From Anaerolineae bacterium (GTDB lineage: Bacteria; Chloroflexota; Anaerolineae; J036; Brachytrichaceae), in NCBI GenBank assembly GCA_947476335.1, contig CANJQH010000017.1, forward strand, positions 1-54,570: a DNA stretch of 54,570 nt, read 5' to 3'. Both the position numbers and the translations under genes were made by a program. The notes under the pieces were generated by a model. That model was not told the DNA's origin, searched no databases, and saw only the letters and a list, made by a program, of their open reading frames with translations. Position 1 is the first letter of the stretch. Each line of letters starts with the position of its first letter. Below, in pieces: positions 1-7,342 of this stretch.

Positions 1-1
1 A

Positions 2-151
2 GGGGTGGAGATGGTGCTTCCGGGCGACAGCGTGACGATGAAAGTGAAGCTGATTGCGCCGGTAGGGCTGGAAGCTGGATCGCGCTTCGCGATCCGCGAA
101 GGTGGCCTGACTGTGGGCGCCGGCACGATTGTCAAAGTGATTGCCGGCTAA
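2..151 (+). CDS. tuf: Elongation factor Tu, C-terminal end (partial)
   Basis: The open frame from the window edge to TAA at 149-151 encodes the last 49 residues of EF-Tu, the GTPase that brings aminoacyl-tRNA to the ribosome. Domain 3 hallmarks are visible: [16 protein letters not shown], the near-invariant RFAIREGG and [11 protein letters not shown]. The start and the GTPase domain lie outside the window. A tRNA-Trp and secE-nusG follow on the same strand, a common bacterial arrangement. Confidence 0.96.
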   Translation, partial: GVEMVLPGDSVTMKVKLIAPVGLEAGSRFAIREGGLTVGAGTIVKVIAG

Positions 152-230
152 GATGGAATTGCGCGGGCTTATGGGCTTTGCTGCAAAGCAGTGCCTGTAA
201 GCCTGTGAAATGTATGTCTGGCCGAGACAT

Positions 231-303
231 AGGGCATTAGCTCAATTGGTAGAGCAATCGTCTCCAAAACGATAGGTTGTGGGTTCGATTCCTGCATGCC
301 CTG
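231..303 (+). tRNA. trnW: tRNA-Trp (anticodon CCA)
   Basis: A 7-bp acceptor stem (AGGGCAT 231-237 with ATGCCCT 296-302), a D arm GCTC/GAGC, an anticodon stem ATCGT/ACGAT enclosing CTCCAAA with anticodon CCA at 264-266, and a T arm with TTCGATT form a full cloverleaf. The discriminator base is G303 and CCA is not encoded. It lies between tuf and secE and is probably cotranscribed with them. Confidence 0.97.
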
Positions 304-391
304 CTTAGGTGTGTCCGGAAAGTTAGAGGGGCGCGGCCAATGTGCAAGAAGGCTCTTGCCATTGCCGCGCCTTTCTTATGAGAGGTGACGT

Positions 392-709
392 GTGGCAAAT
401 CAAGAAGTCGCTGAAAAGAAGCCTTCGCAGGTAACTGAGATGCTCGCGCCTGCGCGCACGTATTTTCGTGAGACGTTCGGCGAACTTCGCAAGGTGCACT
501 GGCCGACGTGGCCGGAAGCGCGCTCACTGACCGTCATTGTGCTGGCGGTGATGGTTGCCATGGCGCTGTTCCTTGGAGTGTTCGACTTTCTCTTCGGTGA
601 GTTGATGATCCGTGTGCTGCGGCTTGAAGCTGTCTTCATCGCCGTCGCCGTGGTGATCGCTCTGTCGATTGTGGTGCTGGTGGTGTTCGCCGGACGCGAG
701 CGCCGCTAA
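392..709 (+). CDS. secE: Preprotein translocase subunit SecE
   Basis: SecE is the small clamp subunit of the SecYEG channel in the inner membrane. The signature ELRKVHWPTWPEA (residues 31-43) is the conserved amphipathic helix and is followed by a membrane segment at about 46-67. The 105-residue protein has a second strongly hydrophobic stretch at about 80-100 before a basic end (GRERR). Most bacterial SecE proteins of this size have one membrane helix, so this is unusual. The start is GTG at 392, preceded by AGAGGTGA. nusG starts 16 bp after the stop, as in most bacteria. Confidence 0.94.
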   Translation: MANQEVAEKKPSQVTEMLAPARTYFRETFGELRKVHWPTWPEARSLTVIVLAVMVAMALFLGVFDFLFGELMIRVLRLEAVFIAVAVVIALSIVVLVVFAGRERR

Positions 710-725
710 TGCGAGGAGGGCCGCA

Positions 726-1688
726 TTGAACCCCGAAGAAACGCATCAGAATGACCAGCATGTATCACCGGCTGAGCAGCCTGAAATGATTGAAAAATCC
801 GTTGTAGTCGACGCGGATTTGGCCGAAGCAGTTTCACAGGCTGCGGCTGAAGTTGAGACAGTCTCCGACGAGGCGAGCGCCGCAGAGTCGCTGCATCTGC
901 CGGATGATCTGGATGCGGATCCGGTCATCGATGCGGATGTGGCGGAAGCGGTGGAGTCGGTGGAGTCGCAGGAGCAAGAGGACGAAATCGTGCTGCCGCC
1001 TTCGCGCCGCAGCGCAGCAGCAAAATCGGCCAAAACTAAAATTGCGCCCAAAGCGGACGCCAAGACAAAGACTGCGCGCAAACCAGCGCGCAAGAAGGAA
1101 AAGCTTCCTGATTTGGGCGACGGCAGCGGTTACATTGCGCCTGACCTGGTCGACGCCTCGACTGAGGAAGCGCCGTGGTTTGCTGTGCACTGTTATTCCG
1201 GCCAGGAAAATAAGGTCAAGACCAACCTCGAACAGCGCATCGATACGATGGGCATGGCCGGCAAAATCATAAAGATTATTGTGCCGACTGAGGATGAGAT
1301 CGAGGTGCGCGACGGAAAGCGCAAGACGGTCAAGCGCCAGGTGTACCCGGGCTATGTGCTCGTGCAGATGAACATGAGCGAAGAATCGTGGTTTGTCGTG
1401 CGTAATACGCCCGGCGTGACGCGTTTCCTCGGCATGGGCAACCGCCCGCAGCCGCTCAGTCAGCAGGAAGTCAATGTCCTGCTCGGACGCATGGAGGCGG
1501 AAGCGCCGAAGATTAAGGTTAATTTCCGGGCTGGTCAGAAGGTGCGCATCACCGATGGCCCGTTCGCAGATTTCATCGGAGTGGTGGACAAGATCGATAC
1601 GGAGCGCGCAAAGGTTGTCGCCCTGGTGTCGTTCTTCGGCCGCGAGACGCCGGTGGAGCTCGACTTTTTGCAAGTCGAGCGTGCATAG
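726..1688 (+). CDS. nusG: Transcription termination/antitermination protein NusG with long N-terminal extension
   Basis: NusG binds RNA polymerase and couples it to Rho or the ribosome. The NGN domain starts near residue 149 (PWFAVHCYSGQENKV) and contains YPGYVLVQM; the KOW domain spans about 267-320 (FRAGQKVRITDGPFADFIG). Typical NusG is about 180 residues; this one is 320 because of a low-complexity, first acidic then Lys/Ala-rich extension of about 148 residues. TTG at 726 is chosen because GAGGAGGG at 713-720 is correctly spaced; an upstream in-frame start at 669 would lie inside secE. A shorter form from an internal ATG cannot be excluded. Confidence 0.95.
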   Translation: MNPEETHQNDQHVSPAEQPEMIEKSVVVDADLAEAVSQAAAEVETVSDEASAAESLHLPDDLDADPVIDADVAEAVESVESQEQEDEIVLPPSRRSAAAKSAKTKIAPKADAKTKTARKPARKKEKLPDLGDGSGYIAPDLVDASTEEAPWFAVHCYSGQENKVKTNLEQRIDTMGMAGKIIKIIVPTEDEIEVRDGKRKTVKRQVYPGYVLVQMNMSEESWFVVRNTPGVTRFLGMGNRPQPLSQQEVNVLLGRMEAEAPKIKVNFRAGQKVRITDGPFADFIGVVDKIDTERAKVVALVSFFGRETPVELDFLQVERA

Positions 1689-1727
1689 TTGGATGCGTCG
1701 TGGGGCCTGGGGCCCTGCGGCGTCAGT

Positions 1728-1759
1728 GTGGGAGAGCCGTACACCGGCTCGTTGACCAC
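1728..1759 (+). promoter_or_regulatory. Leader hairpin before rplK (possible L1-binding site)
   Basis: GTGG (1728-1731) can pair with CCAC (1756-1759). Inside it GAGCCG pairs with CGGCTC, leaving an asymmetric internal loop. The structure ends just before the Shine-Dalgarno site of rplK. The same architecture recurs before rplA at 2246-2289 with a longer inner stem. A ribosomal-protein autoregulatory role (L1 is the classical repressor of the L11 operon) is an inference. Confidence 0.5.
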
Positions 1760-1770
1760 AGGAGAATGCA

Positions 1771-2196
1771 ATGGCAAAGAAGATCAAATCAACCGTAAAG
1801 ATTCAGATCAACGCCGGTAAGGCCAGCCCTGCGCCGCCGATTGGTCCGTCGCTGGCCCCGCATGGCATCAACTTGATGATGTTCTGCAAGGAATACAACG
1901 CCCGCACGACGCAGCAGGTCGGCTACATTATTCCGGCGACCATCACGGTCTTCAGTGACAACTCGTTCACGTTCATCCTCGGCACCCCGCCCACAGCACA
2001 GCTGATCCGCAAGGCAGCTGGCGTGGAGAAGGGCTCCGGCACTCCGAACCGCCAGAAGGTTGGTCGGATTTCGCGCAAGCAGGTGAAAGAGATCGCTGAG
2101 ATGAAGATGAAGGATCTCAACGCGATCGACATCGATGGCGCGATGAAGCAGGTCGAAGGCACCGCTCGCAGCCTCGGCATCGACGTGGTGGAGTAA
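1771..2196 (+). CDS. rplK: 50S ribosomal protein L11
   Basis: L11 binds the GTPase-associated centre of 23S rRNA. The 141-residue product is full length: the N-terminal domain has the [23 protein letters not shown] region, and the RNA-binding C-terminal domain has GSGTPN followed by [19 protein letters not shown] and TARSLGI. ATG at 1771 is preceded by AGGAGA. rplA follows 105 bp later, separated by a structured leader. Confidence 0.98.
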   Translation: MAKKIKSTVKIQINAGKASPAPPIGPSLAPHGINLMMFCKEYNARTTQQVGYIIPATITVFSDNSFTFILGTPPTAQLIRKAAGVEKGSGTPNRQKVGRISRKQVKEIAEMKMKDLNAIDIDGAMKQVEGTARSLGIDVVE

Positions 2197-2245
2197 TTCA
2201 ATGTCGATGTGCGCGGATTCGACGAATCCGGCACGTCGGCCCAGC

Positions 2246-2289
2246 GTGGGAGAGCCGGCTGCACATATGCGCCGGCTCGCGAATACCAC
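2246..2289 (+). promoter_or_regulatory. Leader hairpin before rplA (possible L1-binding site)
   Basis: GTGG (2246-2249) pairs with CCAC (2286-2289), and GAGCCGGC (2252-2259) pairs with GCCGGCTC (2271-2278). Compared with 1728-1759 the inner stem is two base pairs longer with both strands changed, while the GTGGGAGAGCC side and the distance to the ribosome-binding site are kept. The covariation supports a real RNA structure; the ligand is not shown. Confidence 0.5.
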
Positions 2290-2301
2290 AGGGAGAAGAA
2301 C

Positions 2302-3012
2302 ATGCCTAAGGTTGGAAAGAAATACAAGGCGGCCGCTGCGAAAATCGATCGCAATAAGCTCTACACGACGAGCGAAGCCGTGTCGCTGGTGAAGGACACC
2401 AGCATCACGAAGTTCGATGGCACGGTCGAATGCCATATCCGTCTCGGTGTGGACCCGCGCCAGAACGATCAGCAGGTCCGCGGCGTCGTGGTGCTGCCGA
2501 ATGGCCTCGGCAAGACGGTGCGCGTGCTGGTGTTCGCGCAGGGTGAAGGCGCCCGCATTGCGCAGGAAGCCGGCGCCGATATCGTGGCCGATAACGACGA
2601 GTGGGTGACCAAGATCAACGGCGGATTCACAGACTTCGACGTCGCCATCGCGACGCCGGACATGATGGGTCGCGTCGGCCGCCTCGGTAAGGTGCTCGGC
2701 CCGCGCGGCCTGATGCCGAACCCGAAGACGGGCACGGTCGTCCCGCCCGCAGACATCCCGCGCGTCATCAGAGAATCACGCGCTGGCCGCATCGAATTCC
2801 GCCTGGACAAGAGCGGTAACCTGCACGTGCCCGTCGGCAAGGTCAGCTTCAGCGCCCAGGCGCTCGAGGAAAACCTCAACGACTTCCTCGGCGCAGTAAC
2901 CCGCGCCAAGCCCAGCTCCGTCAAGGGCATTTACATGCGCCGCGTCACCCTGACGTCGACAATGGGCCCCGGCATCCGCATCGCCGCCGGCCAGCCGACG
3001 GATGCGGCGTAG
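2302..3012 (+). CDS. rplA: 50S ribosomal protein L1
   Basis: L1 forms the mobile L1 stalk and in many bacteria represses its own operon by binding mRNA. The 236-residue product starts MPKVGKKYKAA and has the diagnostic LGPRGLMPNPKTGTV loop and VGKVSF near the C-terminal third. ATG 2302 follows GGGAGAAG at 2291-2298. An upstream in-frame extension to 2209 would run through the leader hairpin and is rejected. The downstream 470 bp holds repeats and the L10 leader rather than another gene. Confidence 0.97.
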   Translation: MPKVGKKYKAAAAKIDRNKLYTTSEAVSLVKDTSITKFDGTVECHIRLGVDPRQNDQQVRGVVVLPNGLGKTVRVLVFAQGEGARIAQEAGADIVADNDEWVTKINGGFTDFDVAIATPDMMGRVGRLGKVLGPRGLMPNPKTGTVVPPADIPRVIRESRAGRIEFRLDKSGNLHVPVGKVSFSAQALEENLNDFLGAVTRAKPSSVKGIYMRRVTLTSTMGPGIRIAAGQPTDAA

Positions 3013-3040
3013 CGAAAAATAGAGAGCCCAGAGCAAACAG

Positions 3041-3079
3041 TCAGGGTAAAGACGACAGCATATTTACTCTGACTCTTTA
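3041..3079. repeat. Family C repeat (AGTCAGAG/CTCTGACT type), copy 1
   Basis: AGTCAGGGTAAA near 3039 is the imperfect inverse of TTTACTCTGACT near 3063, so a hairpin can form soon after the rplA stop codon. Related AGTCAGAG-rich palindromes occur near 18761, 22928, 31590-31830, 34244 and 52073, mostly next to stop codons. A terminator-like role is inferred. Confidence 0.4.
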
Positions 3080-3099
3080 ACGCTGGCTTTGATTTGACC

Positions 3100-3281
3100 G
3101 GGTGCATTCGCCAAAAGGGGCAAACTTTCGACCGCCGGCGACCGGCACTGATTGGAATCCTCGAAACGCGCTATCTCCCTCCCCCTTTGGGGGAGGGAGA
3201 TAGCGCGTTTCGAGGGATTTACCAACGCTGGGCCGCACGCGATGGCGGATGACCCAATCGCCCCTTTTGGCGAATGCACCC
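3100..3281. mobile_element. Family B palindromic MITE, copy B1
   Basis: A 182-bp element bounded by GGGTGCATTCGCC and its exact inverse, with near-perfect outer arms extending through AAAAGGGGC. A central hairpin pairs 3159-3183 with 3187-3211 (C-rich arm, loop TTT, G-rich arm). The direct repeat ATTTGACC lies on both sides (3092-3099 and 3282-3289), an 8-bp target duplication. It encodes nothing. Copies B2 (9490) and B3 (31620) are nearly identical. Confidence 0.88.
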
Positions 3282-3299
3282 ATTTGACCGCGGCCGTGC

Positions 3300-3466
3300 T
3301 ATACTCACGGCCGCTCAAACGCCGTAGACCACGGGTCTCCTTCGGAGACAATGCTGCAGCATCGCCTGCAGCGCCCGTCGAGGTGAGAGGAAGCTGAATA
3401 TCTCCGCGCATTGCGTCGGAATTTCTGCGCCTTGACCCTTTTCGGGTCGAGGCGTTTTTATATTCT
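3300..3466 (+). promoter_or_regulatory. L10 leader with attenuator-like hairpin
   Basis: The rplJ leader contains GCCGTAGACCACGGGTCTC followed by a GTCTCC/GGAGAC hairpin and GCCCGTCGAGGTGAG, resembling the L10(L12)4-binding leader of other bacteria. A strong hairpin then pairs CGCCTTGACCC (about 3429-3439) with GGGTCGAGGCG (3444-3454) and is followed by TTTTTAT, as in an intrinsic terminator. Autoregulation by L10-L12 through attenuation is the likely function by family knowledge. Confidence 0.65.
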
Positions 3467-3483
3467 GAAAGGAGGTAATTGCA

Positions 3484-4023
3484 TTGGCAGTCACAAAAGC
3501 TAAGAAGGTTGAAACGCTCGAGACGTACAAGGAGCTGCTTTCTCGCTCCAAGGCGCTGATCATCACGCAGTACAGCGGGATGAACATGTTGGAACTGGAT
3601 AAAGTGCGTCGCGCAATGCGCGAGGCACAGGCCGAGTTTCACGTGACCAAAAACACGGTCGCGCTGCGTGCGCTGAAGGCGGAAGGTTACGATGTGCCCG
3701 AGCAGTGGATGACCGGCTCGACGGCCGTGGCGTTCTGCTTCAAGGATGCGGCCGCAGTGGCCAAGAGCCTGGGTGACCTGACGAAGGACATCACCAAACT
3801 GAGCATGATCGGCGGCATCGTGGACGGCACGGCTGTGAACGGCGAAGGCATGAAGGCGATCGCCTCACTGCCGCCGCTGAATACGCTGCGTGCGCAGATC
3901 ATCGGCGTCATTTCGGCGCCCGCCACCGGCATCGCCGGCGTGCTGAATTCGGCTGTGGGCAGCGTCATGTTCGCCCTGCAGGCGAAAATTGATAAAGAGC
4001 AGCCCGAACCCGAAGCTGCGTAG
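3484..4023 (+). CDS. rplJ: 50S ribosomal protein L10
   Basis: L10 anchors L7/L12 dimers on the ribosomal stalk. The 179-residue product has SRSKALIITQYSGMN, then KVRRAMREAQAEFHVTKNTVALRAL, and a C-terminal helix (TLRAQIIGVISAPATGIAGVL) that binds L12. TTG at 3484 is the start because AAAGGAGGT at 3468-3476 is ideally spaced and no in-frame ATG fits. rplL follows 87 bp downstream. Confidence 0.97.
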   Translation: MAVTKAKKVETLETYKELLSRSKALIITQYSGMNMLELDKVRRAMREAQAEFHVTKNTVALRALKAEGYDVPEQWMTGSTAVAFCFKDAAAVAKSLGDLTKDITKLSMIGGIVDGTAVNGEGMKAIASLPPLNTLRAQIIGVISAPATGIAGVLNSAVGSVMFALQAKIDKEQPEPEAA

Positions 4024-4110
4024 TTGGAATTCACGCCCGCCGTTGCGGATGGGCGACTGTAAGATGCTGCGCTTCGGTGCAGATCGTTTTGAATGCAAGG
4101 AGTTTTTGAA

Positions 4111-4485
4111 ATGGCTGATTTGAATGCAATTGTTGACCAGCTGAGCGCCCTTACGCTGCTGGAAGCCGCCGAGCTCAAGAAGATGCTCGAAGAGAAGTGG
4201 GGCGTGACCGCCGCCGCCGCCGCTCCGATGATGATGGCCGGCGCTCCCGCCGCTGCTGCCCCGGTCGAAGAGAAGACCGAGTTCGACGTGATCCTCAAGG
4301 ACGCAGGCCCGAAGAAGATCGAAGTGATCAAGGTCGTGCGCGCCATCACCAACCTCGGCCTCAAAGAAGCCAAGGACCTGGTCGAGGCCGCTGGCTCCGC
4401 CGTGCAGACGGGTGTGAGCAAGGCCACCGCCGAGGACACCAAGAAGAAGCTCGAAGAGGCCGGCGCTCAGGTCACCGTCAAGTAG
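4111..4485 (+). CDS. rplL: 50S ribosomal protein L7/L12
   Basis: L7/L12 is the multicopy stalk protein that recruits translation GTPases. The 124-residue product has the N-terminal dimer/L10-binding helix (residues 1-30), an Ala/Pro-rich hinge (34-52) and the C-terminal domain with [13 protein letters not shown] and [13 protein letters not shown] 4111 is chosen over the in-frame ATG 4093 because AAGGAG (4097-4102) lies between them at proper distance. rpoB does not follow; a terminator does. Confidence 0.97.
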   Translation: MADLNAIVDQLSALTLLEAAELKKMLEEKWGVTAAAAAPMMMAGAPAAAAPVEEKTEFDVILKDAGPKKIEVIKVVRAITNLGLKEAKDLVEAAGSAVQTGVSKATAEDTKKKLEEAGAQVTVK

Positions 4486-4578
4486 TGCCCGCTCTGGCAA
4501 CGGCTCAGCGCGTCGCGCCGTGTCCGTCGCCAGGCAGCCTGCTTTCGCTCGCAGTATTACGCGAGCGAGACTTCACTG

Positions 4579-4612
4579 CGGAGGTGTCTCTTGGGACACC
4601 TCCGTTTTTTTT
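4579..4612 (+). terminator. Rho-independent terminator after rplL
   Basis: CGGAGGTGTC (4579-4588) pairs perfectly with GACACCTCCG (4595-4604) around a 6-nt loop and is followed by eight T residues. It ends the secE-to-rplL transcription block. Confidence 0.92.
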
Positions 4613-4650
4613 GCAATTGCTTGGCCTCAAAGCAGTATTTTTTTTGCGCA

Positions 4651-4793
4651 ACATATCATCTCTCCCTCTTTTTTCTCTCTTTTTTCTCTCTTTTCTCTCT
4701 CTCTTTTAAACTTTCTCTTTCAAACTTTTTCTTTAAAGCTCTTTTCAAGAAAAAAATAAAAAAGAATAAGAAAAGAAAAGGAAAAGAAAGTAG
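4651..4793. other. Polypyrimidine then polypurine tract
   Basis: Roughly 4655-4745 is almost pure C/T (CTCTTTT units) and 4747-4793 almost pure A/G (AAAAGAAAAGGAAAAG). The halves are partly complementary, so the block could form a long weak hairpin or triplex. Its base composition contrasts sharply with the GC-rich surroundings, and no convincing gene is present. Confidence 0.6.
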
Positions 4794-4807
4794 CATTCCT
4801 CGGGCTG

Positions 4808-4919
4808 GTAACTACACAGGCCCAAATCAGTATTTCCCGCGAAACACACTATTCTCTCCCCCGAAGGGGGAGAGAATAGTGTGTTTCGCGTTGGAAAAAT
4901 AGCAGGCCTGAGTCGTTAC
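4808..4919 (+). mobile_element. Family A MITE, copy A1
   Basis: A 112-bp element with ends GTAACTACACAGGCC and GGCCTGAGTCGTTAC and a central 25-bp hairpin (CGCGAAACACACTATTC arm, loop GAA). A perfect 8-bp duplication TCGGGCTG flanks it (4800-4807 and 4920-4927). The asymmetric flanks (AAATCAGTATTTCC left, GGAAAAATAGC right) define the orientation used for all copies. Confidence 0.92.
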
Positions 4920-4961
4920 TCGGGCTGACATTTGACCGGGCTGGGCAGTAGTTTTTTTATC

Positions 4962-6230
4962 ATGAACGACCTCGAAAACCTCCAGCGCGCTTACGCTGAA
5001 TTGACCGTGCGCTTCGGCATCAATCTGCAGCCGAAACAGTGCGTGATCATCAGTGCTGAAGTGATTGCGCGCGATTTTGTTGCGCTCCTGTGTGATGCCT
5101 GCTATGAAGCCGGCGCCAAGTACGTGCACGTGCAGTGGAATGAGCCGAAGCAGATTCGCAGCCGCATGCTGCATACGGCCGATGAGGATCTTGAGTTCCT
5201 TCCTGAATACGAAGTGCAGCGCTTCGAACAGTACACGCGCGAAACGTGGGCCCGCATCGCCGTCACCGGCGAAGAAATTCCCGGCAATCTCGAAGATGTG
5301 GATCCGACGCGCATCAGCCGTACCATGGCCGCACGCACGCGCGCACTGAAAACCTACGTCGACGCGCAGATGTCCAATCGCATGCAATGGTCGGTCGTGG
5401 CTGCGCCGACGCCGGGCTGGGCGCGCAAAGTATTTCCCGATTTGTCCGCCGAAGACGGCGTGCAGCGCCTGTGGAGCCTTATTCTGAAAATGGTGCGTGC
5501 GGATGTGCCCGATCCAGTGAGCGCGTGGCACGAACACGGCATGCGGCTGAAAAAAGTCAGCGCATATATGGCGCTCCACGCTGTGCGCGCGATTCGCTAT
5601 TTCGATCCGACGCTCGCCGCCGACGGCCGTGCGTCGACTGATCTGACCATCGGGTTGAACGATGTCCCGCTATGGGTTGCCGCGTCCGCAAGCACGCCGA
5701 CCGGCGTCGAGTTCATGCCAAACATGCCCACGGAGGAAGTGTTCTGCTCTCCGCATCGGCTCAAGGCCGACGGGTGGGTGCGCACGTCGAAGCCGATTTT
5801 CCCGCTCGGGCGCGAAGTGCGCGGTGCATATTTCCGCTTTGAAGCCGGCGAATGCGTTGAGGCGTTCGCTGAACATGGTGAGGCAACGCTGCGCAGCTTT
5901 CTCGATATCCCCGGCACGCGCCGGCTCGGCGAAGTGTCGATGGTCGATGTTCGTTCACCGGTGAATCAGACCGGCCTGGTGTTCTATGACACATTGTTCG
6001 ATGAGAATGCGTGCTGTCATATTGCATTCGGCCGGGCGTACGCCGAATGCGCCGCCGGCGGCTCGGAGATGTCTGCAGGTGAGCGCGAAGCTATCGGCCT
6101 GAATGAATCGGATGCGCACGAAGATTTCATGATCGGTACGCCGGAGATGGACGTGTACGGCATCCGTGCAGACGGCAGCGTCGTGCCGGTGATGAAGGCC
6201 GGCATGTTCGTCGATGAGATTTTTGCGTGA
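4962..6230 (+). CDS. Aminopeptidase, M29 family
   Basis: This cytoplasmic metallo-aminopeptidase (AmpS/PepS/AmpT type) removes N-terminal residues from peptides. The 422-residue length fits the family. Metal-site segments are present: MPTEEVFCSPH, the ACCHIAFGRAY segment (usual form SHIALGQAY) and NESDAHEDFMIGTPEMDVYG near the C-terminus. ATG 4962 has no clear Shine-Dalgarno site; TAGTTT lies 7 nt upstream. Its stop overlaps the alr start by 4 nt (GTGA), so the two genes are translationally coupled. An unrelated short extension upstream to 4932 is not favoured. Confidence 0.93.
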   Translation: MNDLENLQRAYAELTVRFGINLQPKQCVIISAEVIARDFVALLCDACYEAGAKYVHVQWNEPKQIRSRMLHTADEDLEFLPEYEVQRFEQYTRETWARIAVTGEEIPGNLEDVDPTRISRTMAARTRALKTYVDAQMSNRMQWSVVAAPTPGWARKVFPDLSAEDGVQRLWSLILKMVRADVPDPVSAWHEHGMRLKKVSAYMALHAVRAIRYFDPTLAADGRASTDLTIGLNDVPLWVAASASTPTGVEFMPNMPTEEVFCSPHRLKADGWVRTSKPIFPLGREVRGAYFRFEAGECVEAFAEHGEATLRSFLDIPGTRRLGEVSMVDVRSPVNQTGLVFYDTLFDENACCHIAFGRAYAECAAGGSEMSAGEREAIGLNESDAHEDFMIGTPEMDVYGIRADGSVVPVMKAGMFVDEIFA

Positions 6231-7342
6231 ACGGACCACATCCGACGCGCTTGCAGATCGACCTGGGCGCCATTCGCCACAACGTGCGCGTGATTCGCGG
6301 CGTCGTTGAGCCGCGCGCACAGGTGATGGCAGTCGTGAAAGCCAACGCGTACGGCCACGGTGCCGCTGCCGCTGCAGCTGCGGCACTCGAAGCGGGCGCG
6401 ACATGGTGCGCCACCGCCACATTGCCCGAGGCGGTGGCGCTGCGCAACGCCGGCATTCGTGCGCCGATTCATGTGCTCGGCTATACGCCGGCGACGCTGG
6501 CCGATGACGCGGTCGCGCATGACCTGCGCCTGACGCTTTACGACATCGATGTGGCGCGCACAGCCGCGCAGGTCGCCGCCTCCGCTGGCGCGGCTTTGCG
6601 CGTGCACGTGAAGATCGACTCTGGCATGGGCCGGCTCGGCGTGTTCTCGGATGACGCGCGCGCGTTTATCACGCAGCTGCGCACGTTGCCCGGCCTGCAT
6701 GTGGAAGGCGCATTCACACATTTCTCCACTTCTGAAAGTGATGCCGCGAACACGCGCGCGCAGATCCGACGCTTCACAGATGCGACGGCCGGCATCGACG
6801 GGTTGCTGCGCCATGCCTGCAATTCCGCCGGCGTCTTCGCGCATCCGGAAGCGCATTTTGATCTGGTGCGGCCAGGCCTTTCGATGTACGGTATGTCGCC
6901 GTTTGATTTGGGTGATGAGCCGCTGACCGTGCGTGCGCTGCGCCCGGCACTGCGCTGGCGAACGGAAATTGCCTCGGTGAAAATGCTGCCTGATGGTGCG
7001 CCCGTCGGCTATAACCAGCGTTATCGCTGCGTCGGCGAACGCCGCATCGCGGTGATTCCGGTCGGCTATGGCGACGGCATGCGCCGCACGCCGCAAAACG
7101 CCGGCGAAGTGCTCGTGCGCGGGCACCGTGCACCAATCCGCGGTTCCGTTTGCATGGACCAGTGCATGATCGATGTCACTGATGTGCCCGACGCGCGCAT
7201 CGGTGACGAAGTGGTGCTGATCGGCGCGCAGGGCGACGAACGCATCACTGCCGAAGATGTGGCGCTGCGCACCGGCACGGTGAACTATGAGGTGACGACG
7301 GCGCTCGCAGCGCGGCCGGAGCGGGAGTACTTTTCATCATGA
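6227..7342 (+). CDS. alr: Alanine racemase
   Basis: The PLP enzyme interconverts L- and D-alanine for peptidoglycan. The 371-residue product has the PLP lysine in AVVKANAYGHG (K38), the second catalytic base in PVGYNQRY (Y262), SGMGRLG, and the substrate-site loop GSVCMDQCMIDV. GTG 6227 overlaps the aminopeptidase stop; its own stop overlaps the next start (ATGA). The racemase thus sits in a tight operon with an aminopeptidase and a GNAT-like protein. Confidence 0.96.
   Translation: MNGPHPTRLQIDLGAIRHNVRVIRGVVEPRAQVMAVVKANAYGHGAAAAAAAALEAGATWCATATLPEAVALRNAGIRAPIHVLGYTPATLADDAVAHDLRLTLYDIDVARTAAQVAASAGAALRVHVKIDSGMGRLGVFSDDARAFITQLRTLPGLHVEGAFTHFSTSESDAANTRAQIRRFTDATAGIDGLLRHACNSAGVFAHPEAHFDLVRPGLSMYGMSPFDLGDEPLTVRALRPALRWRTEIASVKMLPDGAPVGYNQRYRCVGERRIAVIPVGYGDGMRRTPQNAGEVLVRGHRAPIRGSVCMDQCMIDVTDVPDARIGDEVVLIGAQGDERITAEDVALRTGTVNYEVTTALAARPEREYFSS

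Noticed and set aside
834-1787. Long minus-strand open frame opposite nusG
   Set aside because: It mirrors the nusG coding frame, is rich in His/Arg/Leu, and has no recognisable motif.
2209-2301. 31-residue N-terminal extension of ribosomal protein L1
   Set aside because: It runs through the leader hairpin, and ATG 2302 has a proper Shine-Dalgarno site and the family-typical MPKVGKKY start.
4486-4902. Small open frames in the CT-rich region
   Set aside because: Phe/Leu/Ser-rich products arise from the terminator T-run and the polypyrimidine tract; no ribosome-binding site or conserved motif.
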